A DNA stretch of 64,000 bases from Lentzea kentuckyensis (GTDB lineage: Bacteria > Actinomycetota > Actinomycetes > Mycobacteriales > Pseudonocardiaceae): positions 1-64,000 of the forward strand of contig NZ_MUYM01000067.1 of the NCBI RefSeq assembly GCF_002150765.1, given 5' to 3'. Below the pieces are notes generated by a model. It worked only from the letters and a program-made list of their open reading frames with translations, did no database searches and had not been told where the DNA came from. Made by a program: the position numbers and the translations under genes. Every line of letters begins with the position of its first letter. Position 1 is the stretch's first letter. Below, piece after piece: positions 43,910-51,560 of this stretch.

Positions 43910-45300
43910 CCTTGGACCGCGTCGTCTGGTCGATGCTGCAGGAAGCCCTGGCCGTCTACCGCGACAGCCCGCGCGCCACGGCGTGGCTGCGCTCCCACGT
44001 CGAGCGCTACACCGAACCCGTGCGGATCGCGGTGGCCGGCCGGTCCCACATCGGCAAGTCCACCCTGGTCAGTGCCCTGATCGGGGACGAGTTCGCGCCG
44101 CTGAGCTCGTTCGTCTGGTACCGCGGCGGCACCGAGTCGCGAGCGCACGTCTTCTCCGGTCCCGGCCGTCCGCACGAGGTCACCATCGGCAGGCGGGGCA
44201 GCAGGAACCACGTGGAGATCGGCCAGTTCGACCGCGCCGACCGGGTCGTCGTCGAGTGGCCCGCACGGACGTTGCGGGACGTCGTGCTGATCGACACGCC
44301 GTCTGAGGCCACACCGGAACAGGTGCTCGGTGACGCGGACGCGTTGCTCTACCTGATGCGGCACGTGCAGGACGACGATCTGAAGTTCCTGCAGTCCGCC
44401 AACGACCACCCGATCGCCCGGACCGCCGCGGTGCACACCGTCGCGGTGCTCGCGCGTGCCGACGAGATCGGGGCCGGCCGGATCGACGCGTTGTCGTCCG
44501 CCAAGCAGATCGCCCGCCGCTACCGCCGTGACGTGGCCGTGCAACCGTTGTGCCAGAACGTGGTCTCGGTCGCCGGACTGCTGGCCGTGGCGGCGAAGAC
44601 GTTGCGCGAGGACGAGTTCGCGGCGTTGCGGGTGCTGGCGTCGCTCGGCCGCGAGGAGCTCGAGGACCACCTGCTGTCGGCGGACCGGTTCGTCGGCGAG
44701 CAGTTCCCCGTGGCGATGGAACCGGCTGTGCGGCAGGCGTTGCTGGAACGGTTCGGGATCTTCGGCGTCCGGCTGATCACCGCGTTGATCCGGCAGGGCT
44801 TCGACTCCCAGGTGAAGCTGACCGGCCAGCTCGTGCAGCGCAGCGGGCTCGGCGAACTGCGCGACTCGATCGCGGTCCACTTCGTCGAGCGCCGCGAGAT
44901 CCTCAAGGCGCGGTCGGCGTTGCTGGCGATGGACGTGCTGTTCCGGATGGAACCGCGGCAGAACGCCCGCAAGCTGATGACCGATCTCGAACGCGTCGTC
45001 GCCTCCGCGCACGACTTCCGCGAACTCCGGCTCGTGGCCGCGCTGCAGTCCGGACGCACGAAGCTGCCGGCGGAGCTGCAGACCGAGGCGTTGCGGCTGA
45101 TCGGCGCCGAGGGCACAGCTCCGTTGGCGCGCTTGGGTTTCGAGTACGAGGCCGACGCCCGCGAACAGCGCGAGGCGTTGCTCGACGCGCTGGTGCGGTG
45201 GCAGGCGCAGGCCGCTGACGTGCACGCGTCCCACGACCACCGCAAGGCGGCCCAGGTCGTCGTCCGCAGTTGCGAAGGGCTCCTCCCCCAGTTCCGCTGA
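43906..45300 (+). CDS. iniC: IniC-like dynamin-family GTPase
   Basis: A 464-aa protein paired with the IniA-like dynamin. G1 is GRSHIGKST (45-52) and G3 IDTPSEAT; G4 appears diverged (VLARADEIG). The rest is helical, without a long hydrophobic paddle, so it probably depends on its larger partner for membrane contact. The GTG start in a GTGA overlap ensures coupled synthesis. IniC of mycobacteria occupies the same place in the operon. Confidence 0.88.
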   Translation: MTLDRVVWSMLQEALAVYRDSPRATAWLRSHVERYTEPVRIAVAGRSHIGKSTLVSALIGDEFAPLSSFVWYRGGTESRAHVFSGPGRPHEVTIGRRGSRNHVEIGQFDRADRVVVEWPARTLRDVVLIDTPSEATPEQVLGDADALLYLMRHVQDDDLKFLQSANDHPIARTAAVHTVAVLARADEIGAGRIDALSSAKQIARRYRRDVAVQPLCQNVVSVAGLLAVAAKTLREDEFAALRVLASLGREELEDHLLSADRFVGEQFPVAMEPAVRQALLERFGIFGVRLITALIRQGFDSQVKLTGQLVQRSGLGELRDSIAVHFVERREILKARSALLAMDVLFRMEPRQNARKLMTDLERVVASAHDFRELRLVAALQSGRTKLPAELQTEALRLIGAEGTAPLARLGFEYEADAREQREALLDALVRWQAQAADVHASHDHRKAAQVVVRSCEGLLPQFR

Positions 45301-45302
45301 GG

Positions 45303-45308
45303 CACGAT
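45303..45308 (+). promoter_or_regulatory. -10-like CACGAT that decides the start at 45316
   Basis: CACGAT ends 7 nt before ATG 45316. If the transcript is leaderless, this ATG and not the one at 45307, which overlaps the hexamer, is the start of the GNAT-PhzF gene. Confidence 0.5.
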
Positions 45309-45315
45309 GGTGCTC

Positions 45316-46593
45316 ATGGAACTCGTGCGCTGGGGAGACGAGCACTTCGAGCACATGCTGCGCTGGGCGACCGACCCGCGGATGACCGTGTACATCGCGG
45401 ACGGGAATCCCTGGACGCCGGAGTACGTGACCGAGCGCCACGAACAGGCGTTGCGGCACTGGGAAGAGCACGGCTACGGCCTGCACGCCGTCGTGGAGGA
45501 CGGCGAGGTCGTCGGGATCGGGCAGATGATCGAAGCCGGTCCGGGAGAGATCGAGATCGGCTACTGGGTGGACCCCGGCCACTGGGGGCGCGGGGTCGCC
45601 ACGAAGATCGCCGTTCAGCTGCGGGACAAGGCGCTCGCTCTCACCGACCGGGTCGTCGCCGGCCACCAGGCGGGGAACACCGCGTCCGGCCGCGTGCTCC
45701 AGAAGGCCGGGCTGACGTACTTCGACAGCCTGTACATGGGCGGAAGACTTCACCACTGCTATGCGTTGCAGCGAGGTATGAGCGACACGGGGGTATTGCG
45801 CTACAGCGCGTTCACGCAGGATCCGGCGGGCGGCAACCCCGCGGGGGTCGTCCTGGACGCGACCGGTCTGTCCGACGAGGTGATGCTCGCGATCGCCGCG
45901 AAGCTCGGCTACTCCGAGACGGCGTTCGTGCTGCCGCGGCCGGGCACGCGCGAGTTCGACGTGCGGTACTTCAGCCCCAAGGCGGAGGTGCCGTTCTGCG
46001 GGCACGCCACCATCGCGACGTCGGTGGCGCTGGCCGAACGGATCGGCGACGGGCCACTGACGTTCCACACGCCGGCCGGTGAGATCACCATCGAGACCGG
46101 TGCCGGCAGCGCGACGTTGACCAGCGTGCCGACCAGCACGTCCGAGGCGGAGCCCGAGCTGGCGCGGCAGGCGTTGGAAGCGTTGCGGTACAAGGAGATC
46201 GGCGATGCGCCGGTGCACGTCGGCTTCGGCGGGGCGCGCCATCTGCTGATCCCGCTGCGCAGCCGGGAACAGTTGGCAGAGCTCGACTACGACTTCGACG
46301 CGTTGCGCGACCTGATGCTGGCGCACGATCTCACGACCGTGCACCTGTGGTGGCGTGACGAGGCGGGCGTCGTGCACGCCCGCGACCCGTTCCCGGTCGG
46401 TGGCGTGGTGGAGGACGCGGCGACGGGCGCTGCCGCCGCCGCGTTCGGTGGCTACCTGCGCGACCTCGAAGGGCCGCAGCGGTTCGTCATCAGCCAGGGC
46501 GAGGACATGGGCAGGCCGTCACGGCTCGAAGTGGACGCCACGCGCGAAGACCGCCGTGTGTCGGTGACGGGCGCGGCGGTCGTCATCCCCTGA
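45316..46593 (+). CDS. GNAT acetyltransferase-PhzF fusion protein
   Basis: A single open frame of 425 aa joins two complete enzymes. Residues 1-154 are a GNAT domain (GIGQMIEAGPGEIEIGYWVDPGHWGRGVATKIA, NTASGRVLQKAGL). From Met155 it is a full PhzF/isomerase-type protein: YSAFTQDPAGGNPAGVVLD, the catalytic Glu in LGYSETAFVLP, VPFCGHATIATSVAL and EDAATGAAAAAFGGYL. There is no linker, and GNAT ends just before an ATG that would be a normal PhzF start, so a recent fusion by stop loss is plausible. PhzF-like proteins isomerise diaminopimelate-like or related acids; the substrates of both halves are unknown. Confidence 0.87.
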   Translation: MELVRWGDEHFEHMLRWATDPRMTVYIADGNPWTPEYVTERHEQALRHWEEHGYGLHAVVEDGEVVGIGQMIEAGPGEIEIGYWVDPGHWGRGVATKIAVQLRDKALALTDRVVAGHQAGNTASGRVLQKAGLTYFDSLYMGGRLHHCYALQRGMSDTGVLRYSAFTQDPAGGNPAGVVLDATGLSDEVMLAIAAKLGYSETAFVLPRPGTREFDVRYFSPKAEVPFCGHATIATSVALAERIGDGPLTFHTPAGEITIETGAGSATLTSVPTSTSEAEPELARQALEALRYKEIGDAPVHVGFGGARHLLIPLRSREQLAELDYDFDALRDLMLAHDLTTVHLWWRDEAGVVHARDPFPVGGVVEDAATGAAAAAFGGYLRDLEGPQRFVISQGEDMGRPSRLEVDATREDRRVSVTGAAVVIP

Positions 46594-46601
46594 CCTTCAC
46601 C

Positions 46602-46629
46602 GCCATGGGTTCGACGCCATGGGTTCGAC
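46602..46629. repeat. 14-bp tandem duplication
   Basis: GCCATGGGTTCGAC is present twice in direct tandem (46602-46615, 46616-46629) right after the PhzF stop. The second copy forms part of the hairpin that follows. Confidence 0.8.
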
Positions 46630-46673
46630 GCTGCCGCCGCGGAGCGCAGGGTGCGCGGCAGCAGCGTCGAACC
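46622..46673 (+). terminator. long hairpin after the GNAT-PhzF gene
   Basis: The 19-nt arms 46622-46640 and 46655-46673 pair with a single mismatch around a 14-nt loop. No U tract is present. It lies between the GNAT-PhzF stop and the LysR gene. Confidence 0.6.
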
Positions 46674-46802
46674 GAGGGGTGCGCACCCTCCCGCGCCGGA
46701 CCCGTGAGCGCTGCCGCAAGCGCCGGGCCGGAAGATCGATCGATGTCACTATGCCCCGATCGAAGGGTGGCGGCGCATTCAGAACGGGGATAGAAGGTCT
46801 TT

Positions 46803-47753
46803 ATGCCCGAGCTGGAGCTCCGCCACCTCCGCGCGGTACGCACGATCGCCGAGGAAGGCAGCGTCACCAGGGCCGCCACGCGGCTCGGACTGACCCAACC
46901 CGCCCTGTCCGCCCAGTTGCGCACGGTGGAGAGACTGGTCGGCGGGCAGCTGTTCGACCGGACGCGCAACGGCTGTGTGCCCACTGACCTGGGCCGACGC
47001 GTGCTGGGCACGGCCAGACTGGTGCTCGACGAGATGGCCCAGCTGATGAGCACCACCCGCGCGACGGACCGGTGCGGGCCGTTGTTCCTCGGCTGCATCC
47101 CGATCCTGTACTTCGCGAAGCTCGTGGAGAGCCTGCGGCAGCTCAACGACGACGTGCGCGCGGAAGTGCGGCCGTCGTCGGCGGAGATCGTGGACATGCT
47201 GGAAGCAGGCCAGGTCCACGTGGCGCTGTTCGAGTTCTTCGACGGCATGCACGCCCGTGACCTGGCGGGCATCGAACTGCGCAAGCTCGTGACCGAACCG
47301 GCGTTCGTGGCGCTGCCGGAGACCGACCCGCTGGCCTCGCTGGACGAGATCGACCTGGCCGAGCTCGCCGAACGCGACTGGGTGACGCCGCCCAAGCAGC
47401 ACATCGGCAGCCGCACCCAGATGTTCCAGGCGTGCGCGGACGCGGGGTTCGTGCCGCGGCTGACCCACCACACCGGCGAGGCGAGCATGGCCCGCGGACT
47501 GGTGGCGGGCGGGTGCGTGTCGTTCGCGGCGGCGCCGTCCCGGACCGGGGAGGGCATCGTGATCCGGCGGCTGCGCGGGATGCCGTTGATGACGGACATC
47601 TTCGTGGCCACGCGGCGGGACTCACCGGTGGCGGGGCGGGCGCACGAGGTGTTCGCGTGCGCCGCCGACGCCTACCGGTCGGTGCTGGACCGGAACCCGG
47701 AGTACCGCAGGTGGTGGGACGCGCATCCGGAGGCGCATCCCGAGTTCACCTAG
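46803..47753 (+). CDS. LysR-family transcriptional regulator
   Basis: A 316-aa regulator. The N-terminal winged HTH is classical (LELRHLRAVRTIAEEGSVTRAATRLGLTQPALSAQLRTVE). The C-terminal effector domain starts near residue 95 (LFLGCIPILYF) and has the usual two lobes. No divergent target gene adjoins it: the left neighbour is on the same strand and the right is convergent with a 4-bp overlap. Its regulon is unknown. Confidence 0.93.
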   Translation: MPELELRHLRAVRTIAEEGSVTRAATRLGLTQPALSAQLRTVERLVGGQLFDRTRNGCVPTDLGRRVLGTARLVLDEMAQLMSTTRATDRCGPLFLGCIPILYFAKLVESLRQLNDDVRAEVRPSSAEIVDMLEAGQVHVALFEFFDGMHARDLAGIELRKLVTEPAFVALPETDPLASLDEIDLAELAERDWVTPPKQHIGSRTQMFQACADAGFVPRLTHHTGEASMARGLVAGGCVSFAAAPSRTGEGIVIRRLRGMPLMTDIFVATRRDSPVAGRAHEVFACAADAYRSVLDRNPEYRRWWDAHPEAHPEFT

Positions 47754-48520
47754 ATGGCGATCGGGCGGGTGGGACGGCCGATCAGCTTCTCCAGGTCCGG
47801 GCGGACCTCGGCGAGCACGCCCTCGCGGATGGCCACGAAGAAGTCGACGACGAACGGCGGCAGGCCGGCCGCGATCAGGTCCTCGTCGCTCACGTCGCGG
47901 AACTTGTCGCCGGCGACCTCGGGGAACGACCAGTTCGTCGAGCCGGTCAGCTCGTAGACGGCGTTCTCGTGGCCATCGGTGGTGAGGACGACGGCGGCGG
48001 CCAGCGCGAAGTCGTCGCGCGGGGCGCTCGCGATGCGGCCGTCCTTGGTGGAGGTGGCGACCACGTCCTGGGCCAGCGAGTCCAGGTAGTTCTCGTGGTA
48101 CATGCCGTTGCGCAGGAAGGTGAAGGTCAGACCGGTCGCGCGGATGGCTTCCTCGGCGGCCTTGTGCACCTCCGCCACGCCCAGCGTGGAGGTGTCCGCG
48201 TCGGTCACGCTCGTGTAGAAGACGTGGCCCACGCCGTGTTCCTTCGCCTTGGCGATGGCGTTGGCGTGCTGCTGGATGCGGACCGCCGAGTCGTGCGCGC
48301 CCGAGGACACGATCAGCAGCTTGTCCACGCCGCGGAAGTCGAGGCTCTCGGGCTGGTCGAAGTCGCCCTGACGGACTGTCACGCCACGAGCAACCAGTTC
48401 AGCGGGGACCTTCTTCGGGTCGCGTACGGACACGATGACCTGCTCGTCCGTGCGGTCGAGGACGTAACGGAGGGCTGCTGCGCCGAACTGGCCGGTGGCA
48501 CCGGTGATGAGGATCGTCAT
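47750..48520 (-). CDS. NmrA-type NAD(P)H:quinone oxidoreductase-like protein
   Basis: A 256-aa atypical short-chain dehydrogenase with the NAD(P) motif MTILITGATGQFGAAALRYVL. NmrA and QorB-type features are present (VSVRDPKKVPAELVARGVTVRQGDFDQPESL, FYTSVTDAD, FTFLRNGMYHENYL, YELTGSTNWSF). QorB-type enzymes reduce quinones and guard against quinone and diamide stress. It is divergent from an HxlR regulator with a Cys near its N-terminus, the arrangement of redox-controlled quinone reductases. ATG 48520 has TAGCTT 7 nt upstream, indicating a leaderless message. Confidence 0.9.
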   Translation of the reverse strand: MTILITGATGQFGAAALRYVLDRTDEQVIVSVRDPKKVPAELVARGVTVRQGDFDQPESLDFRGVDKLLIVSSGAHDSAVRIQQHANAIAKAKEHGVGHVFYTSVTDADTSTLGVAEVHKAAEEAIRATGLTFTFLRNGMYHENYLDSLAQDVVATSTKDGRIASAPRDDFALAAAVVLTTDGHENAVYELTGSTNWSFPEVAGDKFRDVSDEDLIAAGLPPFVVDFFVAIREGVLAEVRPDLEKLIGRPTRPIAI

Positions 48521-48527
48521 AGGCACA

Positions 48528-48533
48528 AAGCTA
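48528..48533 (-). promoter_or_regulatory. -10 TAGCTT of the quinone reductase gene
   Basis: On the minus strand TAGCTT ends 7 nt before ATG 48520. It sits directly beside the 14-bp palindrome at 48535-48548, so a protein bound there would block RNA polymerase. Confidence 0.55.
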
Positions 48534-48534
48534 T

Positions 48535-48581
48535 GGTTAGCGCTAACCTGTGGAAAGTACCCACTTTGGAGTTGGGTACTT
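48535..48581. promoter_or_regulatory. two perfect inverted repeats in the divergent HxlR/reductase promoter
   Basis: GGTTAGCGCTAACC is a perfect 14-bp palindrome at 48535-48548. AAGTACCCA (48555-48563) and TGGGTACTT (48573-48581) are perfect 9-bp arms around a 9-bp spacer. Both lie in the 75-bp gap between the two divergent starts and are strong operator candidates for the HxlR protein. Confidence 0.7.
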
Positions 48582-48595
48582 ACGTGGAGGTGAGC

Positions 48596-48940
48596 ATGCA
48601 GGTCACGGTGTGTCCGGAGCGGTCGATCATGGAGCACGTCACAAGCCGGTGGGGAGTACTGCTGCTCCAGGTGCTGTCCAACGGGGAGGCGTGGCGGTTC
48701 AGCGACCTGCGGCGCGAGTTGGAGATCGTCAGCGAGAAGATGCTCACCCAGACGTTGCGGACGCTGGAACGCGACGGGTTCGTGCACCGCGAGGTGAAGC
48801 CGGTCATCCCGCCGCACGTCGAGTACACGCTGACGCCCCTCGGCAAGGGCGCGGCGAACCACCTCGTGGCACTCGCGCATTGGATCAACGCGAACCACCC
48901 GGAGGTCGCCCAGGCGCAGCGGCGCTATGACGCCTCCTGA
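48596..48940 (+). CDS. HxlR-family redox-type regulator
   Basis: A 114-aa winged-helix regulator: VCPERSIMEHVTSRWGVLLLQVL, then RFSDLRRELEIVSEKMLTQTLRTLERDGFVHREV and VEYTLTPLG. A single Cys at position 6 lies just before the first helix, as in QorR and YodB, where thiol oxidation or quinone addition releases DNA. ATG 48596 follows GGAGG at 5 nt. It is divergent from the quinone reductase it probably represses; the two inverted repeats between them are the likely sites. Confidence 0.9.
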   Translation: MQVTVCPERSIMEHVTSRWGVLLLQVLSNGEAWRFSDLRRELEIVSEKMLTQTLRTLERDGFVHREVKPVIPPHVEYTLTPLGKGAANHLVALAHWINANHPEVAQAQRRYDAS

Positions 48941-49079
48941 GTGCGGCCGGAGTGTCGACAGATAGACATCGGGTCAGTCACTCGAATGCGCAGTGAACGT
49001 TCTCACTAAACCCCTAGAAACCCAGGTATGACATCGGATGGGTCACGATTAGGGGGCGCGATCTGGCCCCTCTGCCTGG

Positions 49080-49085
49080 CACAAT
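49080..49085 (+). promoter_or_regulatory. -10-like CACAAT, candidate leaderless promoter
   Basis: CACAAT ends 6 nt before ATG 49092, in the same context (GGCACAATGG) as the sites before 15040 and 45316. Confidence 0.45.
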
Positions 49086-49091
49086 GGACCA

Positions 49092-50168
49092 ATGGCCCAA
49101 CCGTTCACCGACGAAAGCCATCCGGCGGAGCCCTATCCGGGCACTCGTCCAGACCACTGTTTCGTCCACGTAGACGAAACGGGCTGGCCAGTGCGACCGG
49201 ACCTCACGATGGAGTCGGGATGGCGAGTTGAGCCGGAGAACATCGACCTAGACCAATGGCTCGCGAACCACGGTGAGCCGCCGCTAGCAGCCCGAATGCC
49301 GGTGCTCGGCTACGGCTCGAACGCCAATCCCAGCAAGGTCACCTGGCTCCGCGAGGAGCTCGGTCTCGAAGGCCCCGCGGTCGTGCTGCGCGCACGGTGC
49401 GAGGGCTTTTCTGCTGTCTGGGCGGCGGGCATGCGCGCACGCGACGGCCAGCGTCCCGCCACCCTCGCGGCCGAGCCCGGCCACGTCGAGGAGCACTCCG
49501 TCTGGTTCGCCACGCCCGAACAGCTGCGCGTGCTGGACCGCTGTGAGGGCCGCGGACTGCGCTATCGCCTTGTACGCCTGCACACGGGCCGTGTGGTGCT
49601 CTACAACGGTGGCGTCATCGACAGCGTGCTGGCCTACACGGCGGGTTCCAAGAAGCGAATGCCCGTGCTCTTCAACGGCCGTATGGTCCGTTGCGAGGAC
49701 GTCTCGCAACGACGCGCCCTCACGCTCGGCGAGAGGGCAGCCATGACGGACGGACTGGACGTGACCGAGGTGCTCGGCGAGCCGTCCGCCGACGACTGGC
49801 CCGAGCTGCTGTTCGTCTACGGCACGCTCCAGCCGGGCGCAAGCGCTTGGCAGCTGATGGAGCCGCACGTCGTGGAGTCCGAGGAGACCCACCTGCCCGG
49901 CACGTTGTTCGACACCGGCCAGGGCTACCCCGCCCTGCGTCCCGGCGCCGGCCTGGGCGTGCCCGGATTCGTGCTGCGGCTGAAGTCGCCGGAGCAGGCG
50001 CTGCCGCTGCTCGACGAGTACGAGGGCGAGGACTACCGCCGCGTGCGCGTCGTGCTGCCGGACGGCCGGATCGCGTGGACGTACATCTGGACCGCGGCCG
50101 TGCAGGGCATGTCCGAGCTGCCCGACGGCTGGGACGTCCACCAAATCCGGTCAACTACTCAGTCCTGA
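49092..50168 (+). CDS. two-domain gamma-glutamylcyclotransferase (AIG2-like) protein
   Basis: A 358-aa protein with two GGCT-like modules. The C-terminal one is clear: LFVYGTLQPGASAW, HLPGTLFDTGQGYPALRPG and the catalytic-type LLDEYEGEDYRRV, with the acid in DEYEG. The N-terminal half has a related VLGYGSNANPSKVTW start. GGCT proteins cyclise gamma-glutamyl amines or peptides. The last six codons (after HQIR) and the TGA stop appear to come from the end of the adjacent TnpB element rather than from the original gene, so the C-terminus may be slightly altered. Confidence 0.8.
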   Translation: MAQPFTDESHPAEPYPGTRPDHCFVHVDETGWPVRPDLTMESGWRVEPENIDLDQWLANHGEPPLAARMPVLGYGSNANPSKVTWLREELGLEGPAVVLRARCEGFSAVWAAGMRARDGQRPATLAAEPGHVEEHSVWFATPEQLRVLDRCEGRGLRYRLVRLHTGRVVLYNGGVIDSVLAYTAGSKKRMPVLFNGRMVRCEDVSQRRALTLGERAAMTDGLDVTEVLGEPSADDWPELLFVYGTLQPGASAWQLMEPHVVESEETHLPGTLFDTGQGYPALRPGAGLGVPGFVLRLKSPEQALPLLDEYEGEDYRRVRVVLPDGRIAWTYIWTAAVQGMSELPDGWDVHQIRSTTQS

Positions 50169-51392
50169 AGGTTGAGTTCGCGTTCCTCGTCCGCCACTGG
50201 CTGTGGTGTGCGGGCCGCATCTACCGGCAGCTGTTCAGGCGGCTGCGGGTAAGGGCACGTTGACGAGTACCCACGCGCGCCGTGCCCGGTCACGGATGTT
50301 CACAGCGGCGACGATGTCGGCGGGTCCAGCGAGACCGCACCGGCGACAGCAGAACCGGTCCCTGGTGGGACGGTTCGAGCCAGCAGTGTGCTTGCACCTC
50401 GGGCACATCTGCGAGGTGTAGTGAGCATCCACCAGCAGCACCGGTACACCCGCTCTGCGGGCCTTGTAGGTGATGTGCCGTTCGAGCTGGTGGAACGGCC
50501 ATGAGGACTGGGTGGCTCGCTGGTGCCGGTGGAGCCGTACCCGGTCGCGGATGCCCCGGAGTTCTTCCAGGGCGATGCCGCGGCCGGTGCGTTCGGCAAC
50601 AGCCACGATGTCCTTGGCAATGCGGTGGTTGACGTGCGTGGCGTGACGAGCTTCCCTGCGGGCTCGCTTCTTCAGCCGACGGGTGGCGGACTTGGTGCGC
50701 CTGGCCTGCAGTTCGGCGCGTTTGCGGGCGTGCCAGCGGCGATACCGCTGAAGGCGACGGCCTTGAAAGTTGTCCAGGTCCGACGTGGTGGCCAGGTTGG
50801 CGATCCCCCGATCGACACCAATCCAGTCGGCGGGTTCGAACTGGGGCTTCTCCGGGATCTCGCAGGTAGCGACCAGGAACCACCTGCCGTCCCGGAACAT
50901 CAGGTCCGATTCGCCCTGACGATGCTCACGCAAGGTTTCGAGCTGACTGGACGAGCCCGTGAACGGGATGTGCTTCAGCCGGCCTGCTGTGGTCCAGATG
51001 CTGACGGTCCGTGCATCGAGCTGCCACGACAAACACCGATCGTCGAACGGCTGCGCCGCGTGTTCGCCGAACCCAATCGGCTTCGACACCGCTTTGGTCC
51101 AGCGCCGGGACTTCTCGCTGCCGAGGTTGCCCGCGCGGATGTTCGCATACAGGGCTGCGTAGGCGTTGACGACTTTCTTCACCACCCGCACCGCGGGCTG
51201 CGCCGACAGGCCGAACCGATCCTTGATCTCGCGATAGCACAGCTTCTGCAACTCGTTGCGGGACATCACGTTCCGCTCGAACGCCATCCGCGAGACGAAG
51301 CCTGCCGCCTGGTTGCAGGCATACAGGGTGGCAGCCAATGCCAACTCCTGCTGTGGCGTCGGCAGCAGCTTCACCTGCACCACCGTCTTCAC
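50151..51392 (-). mobile_element. TnpB-only IS200/IS605-like element (left boundary not defined)
   Basis: The unit consists of tnpB and its right end. On the minus strand, 50170-50151 reads CTTCAGGACTGAGTAGTTGA. The core CTTCAGGAC and a small ACTCA/TGAGT stem resemble the 3' end of TnpB guide-RNA scaffolds in actinobacterial elements. No Y1 transposase (tnpA) is present, so the element cannot move alone. The left boundary, somewhere between 51392 and about 51540, could not be set. The coordinates give the right end to the tnpB start. Confidence 0.55.
50235..51392 (-). CDS. tnpB: TnpB RNA-guided nuclease (OrfB, IS605 family)
   Basis: A 385-aa TnpB with all three RuvC acidic residues in place: Asp194 (GVDRGIANLAT), Glu276 (IALEELRGI) and Asp359 (ADIVAAVNI). 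The C-terminal zinc ribbon is complete (CPRCKH...FCCRRCG). The N-terminus has the usual VKTVVQVKLLPTPQQELAL. In this family the protein cuts DNA guided by an RNA made from the element's right end, which helps retain the transposon. GTG 51392 is the chosen start; upstream in-frame codons run into non-element sequence. It looks intact, without frameshift. Confidence 0.92.
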   Translation of the reverse strand: MKTVVQVKLLPTPQQELALAATLYACNQAAGFVSRMAFERNVMSRNELQKLCYREIKDRFGLSAQPAVRVVKKVVNAYAALYANIRAGNLGSEKSRRWTKAVSKPIGFGEHAAQPFDDRCLSWQLDARTVSIWTTAGRLKHIPFTGSSSQLETLREHRQGESDLMFRDGRWFLVATCEIPEKPQFEPADWIGVDRGIANLATTSDLDNFQGRRLQRYRRWHARKRAELQARRTKSATRRLKKRARREARHATHVNHRIAKDIVAVAERTGRGIALEELRGIRDRVRLHRHQRATQSSWPFHQLERHITYKARRAGVPVLLVDAHYTSQMCPRCKHTAGSNRPTRDRFCCRRCGLAGPADIVAAVNIRDRARRAWVLVNVPLPAAA

Positions 51393-51560
51393 ACAAAGGA
51401 CCGTACCGAACAAACGTTCGGTCGCCTCCACGGCATCGGCAACCGCCGCCGCCACGAACGATCAGGTTTCGGCCGACACCAACTCCATCAGGTGAACTTC
51501 TGGCACGTTGTGTGGACGAGTTGATATTTGGGCACATCCTCACTGGTAGGAGGTGCACCC

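Noticed and set aside
46600..46680. CRISPR-like repeat
   Set aside because: Only two tandem 14-bp copies without spacers; the sequence is better explained as a duplication within a terminator hairpin.
50235..51392. Complete IS605 element with TnpA
   Set aside because: No Y1 HUH transposase frame exists on either side; only tnpB is present.
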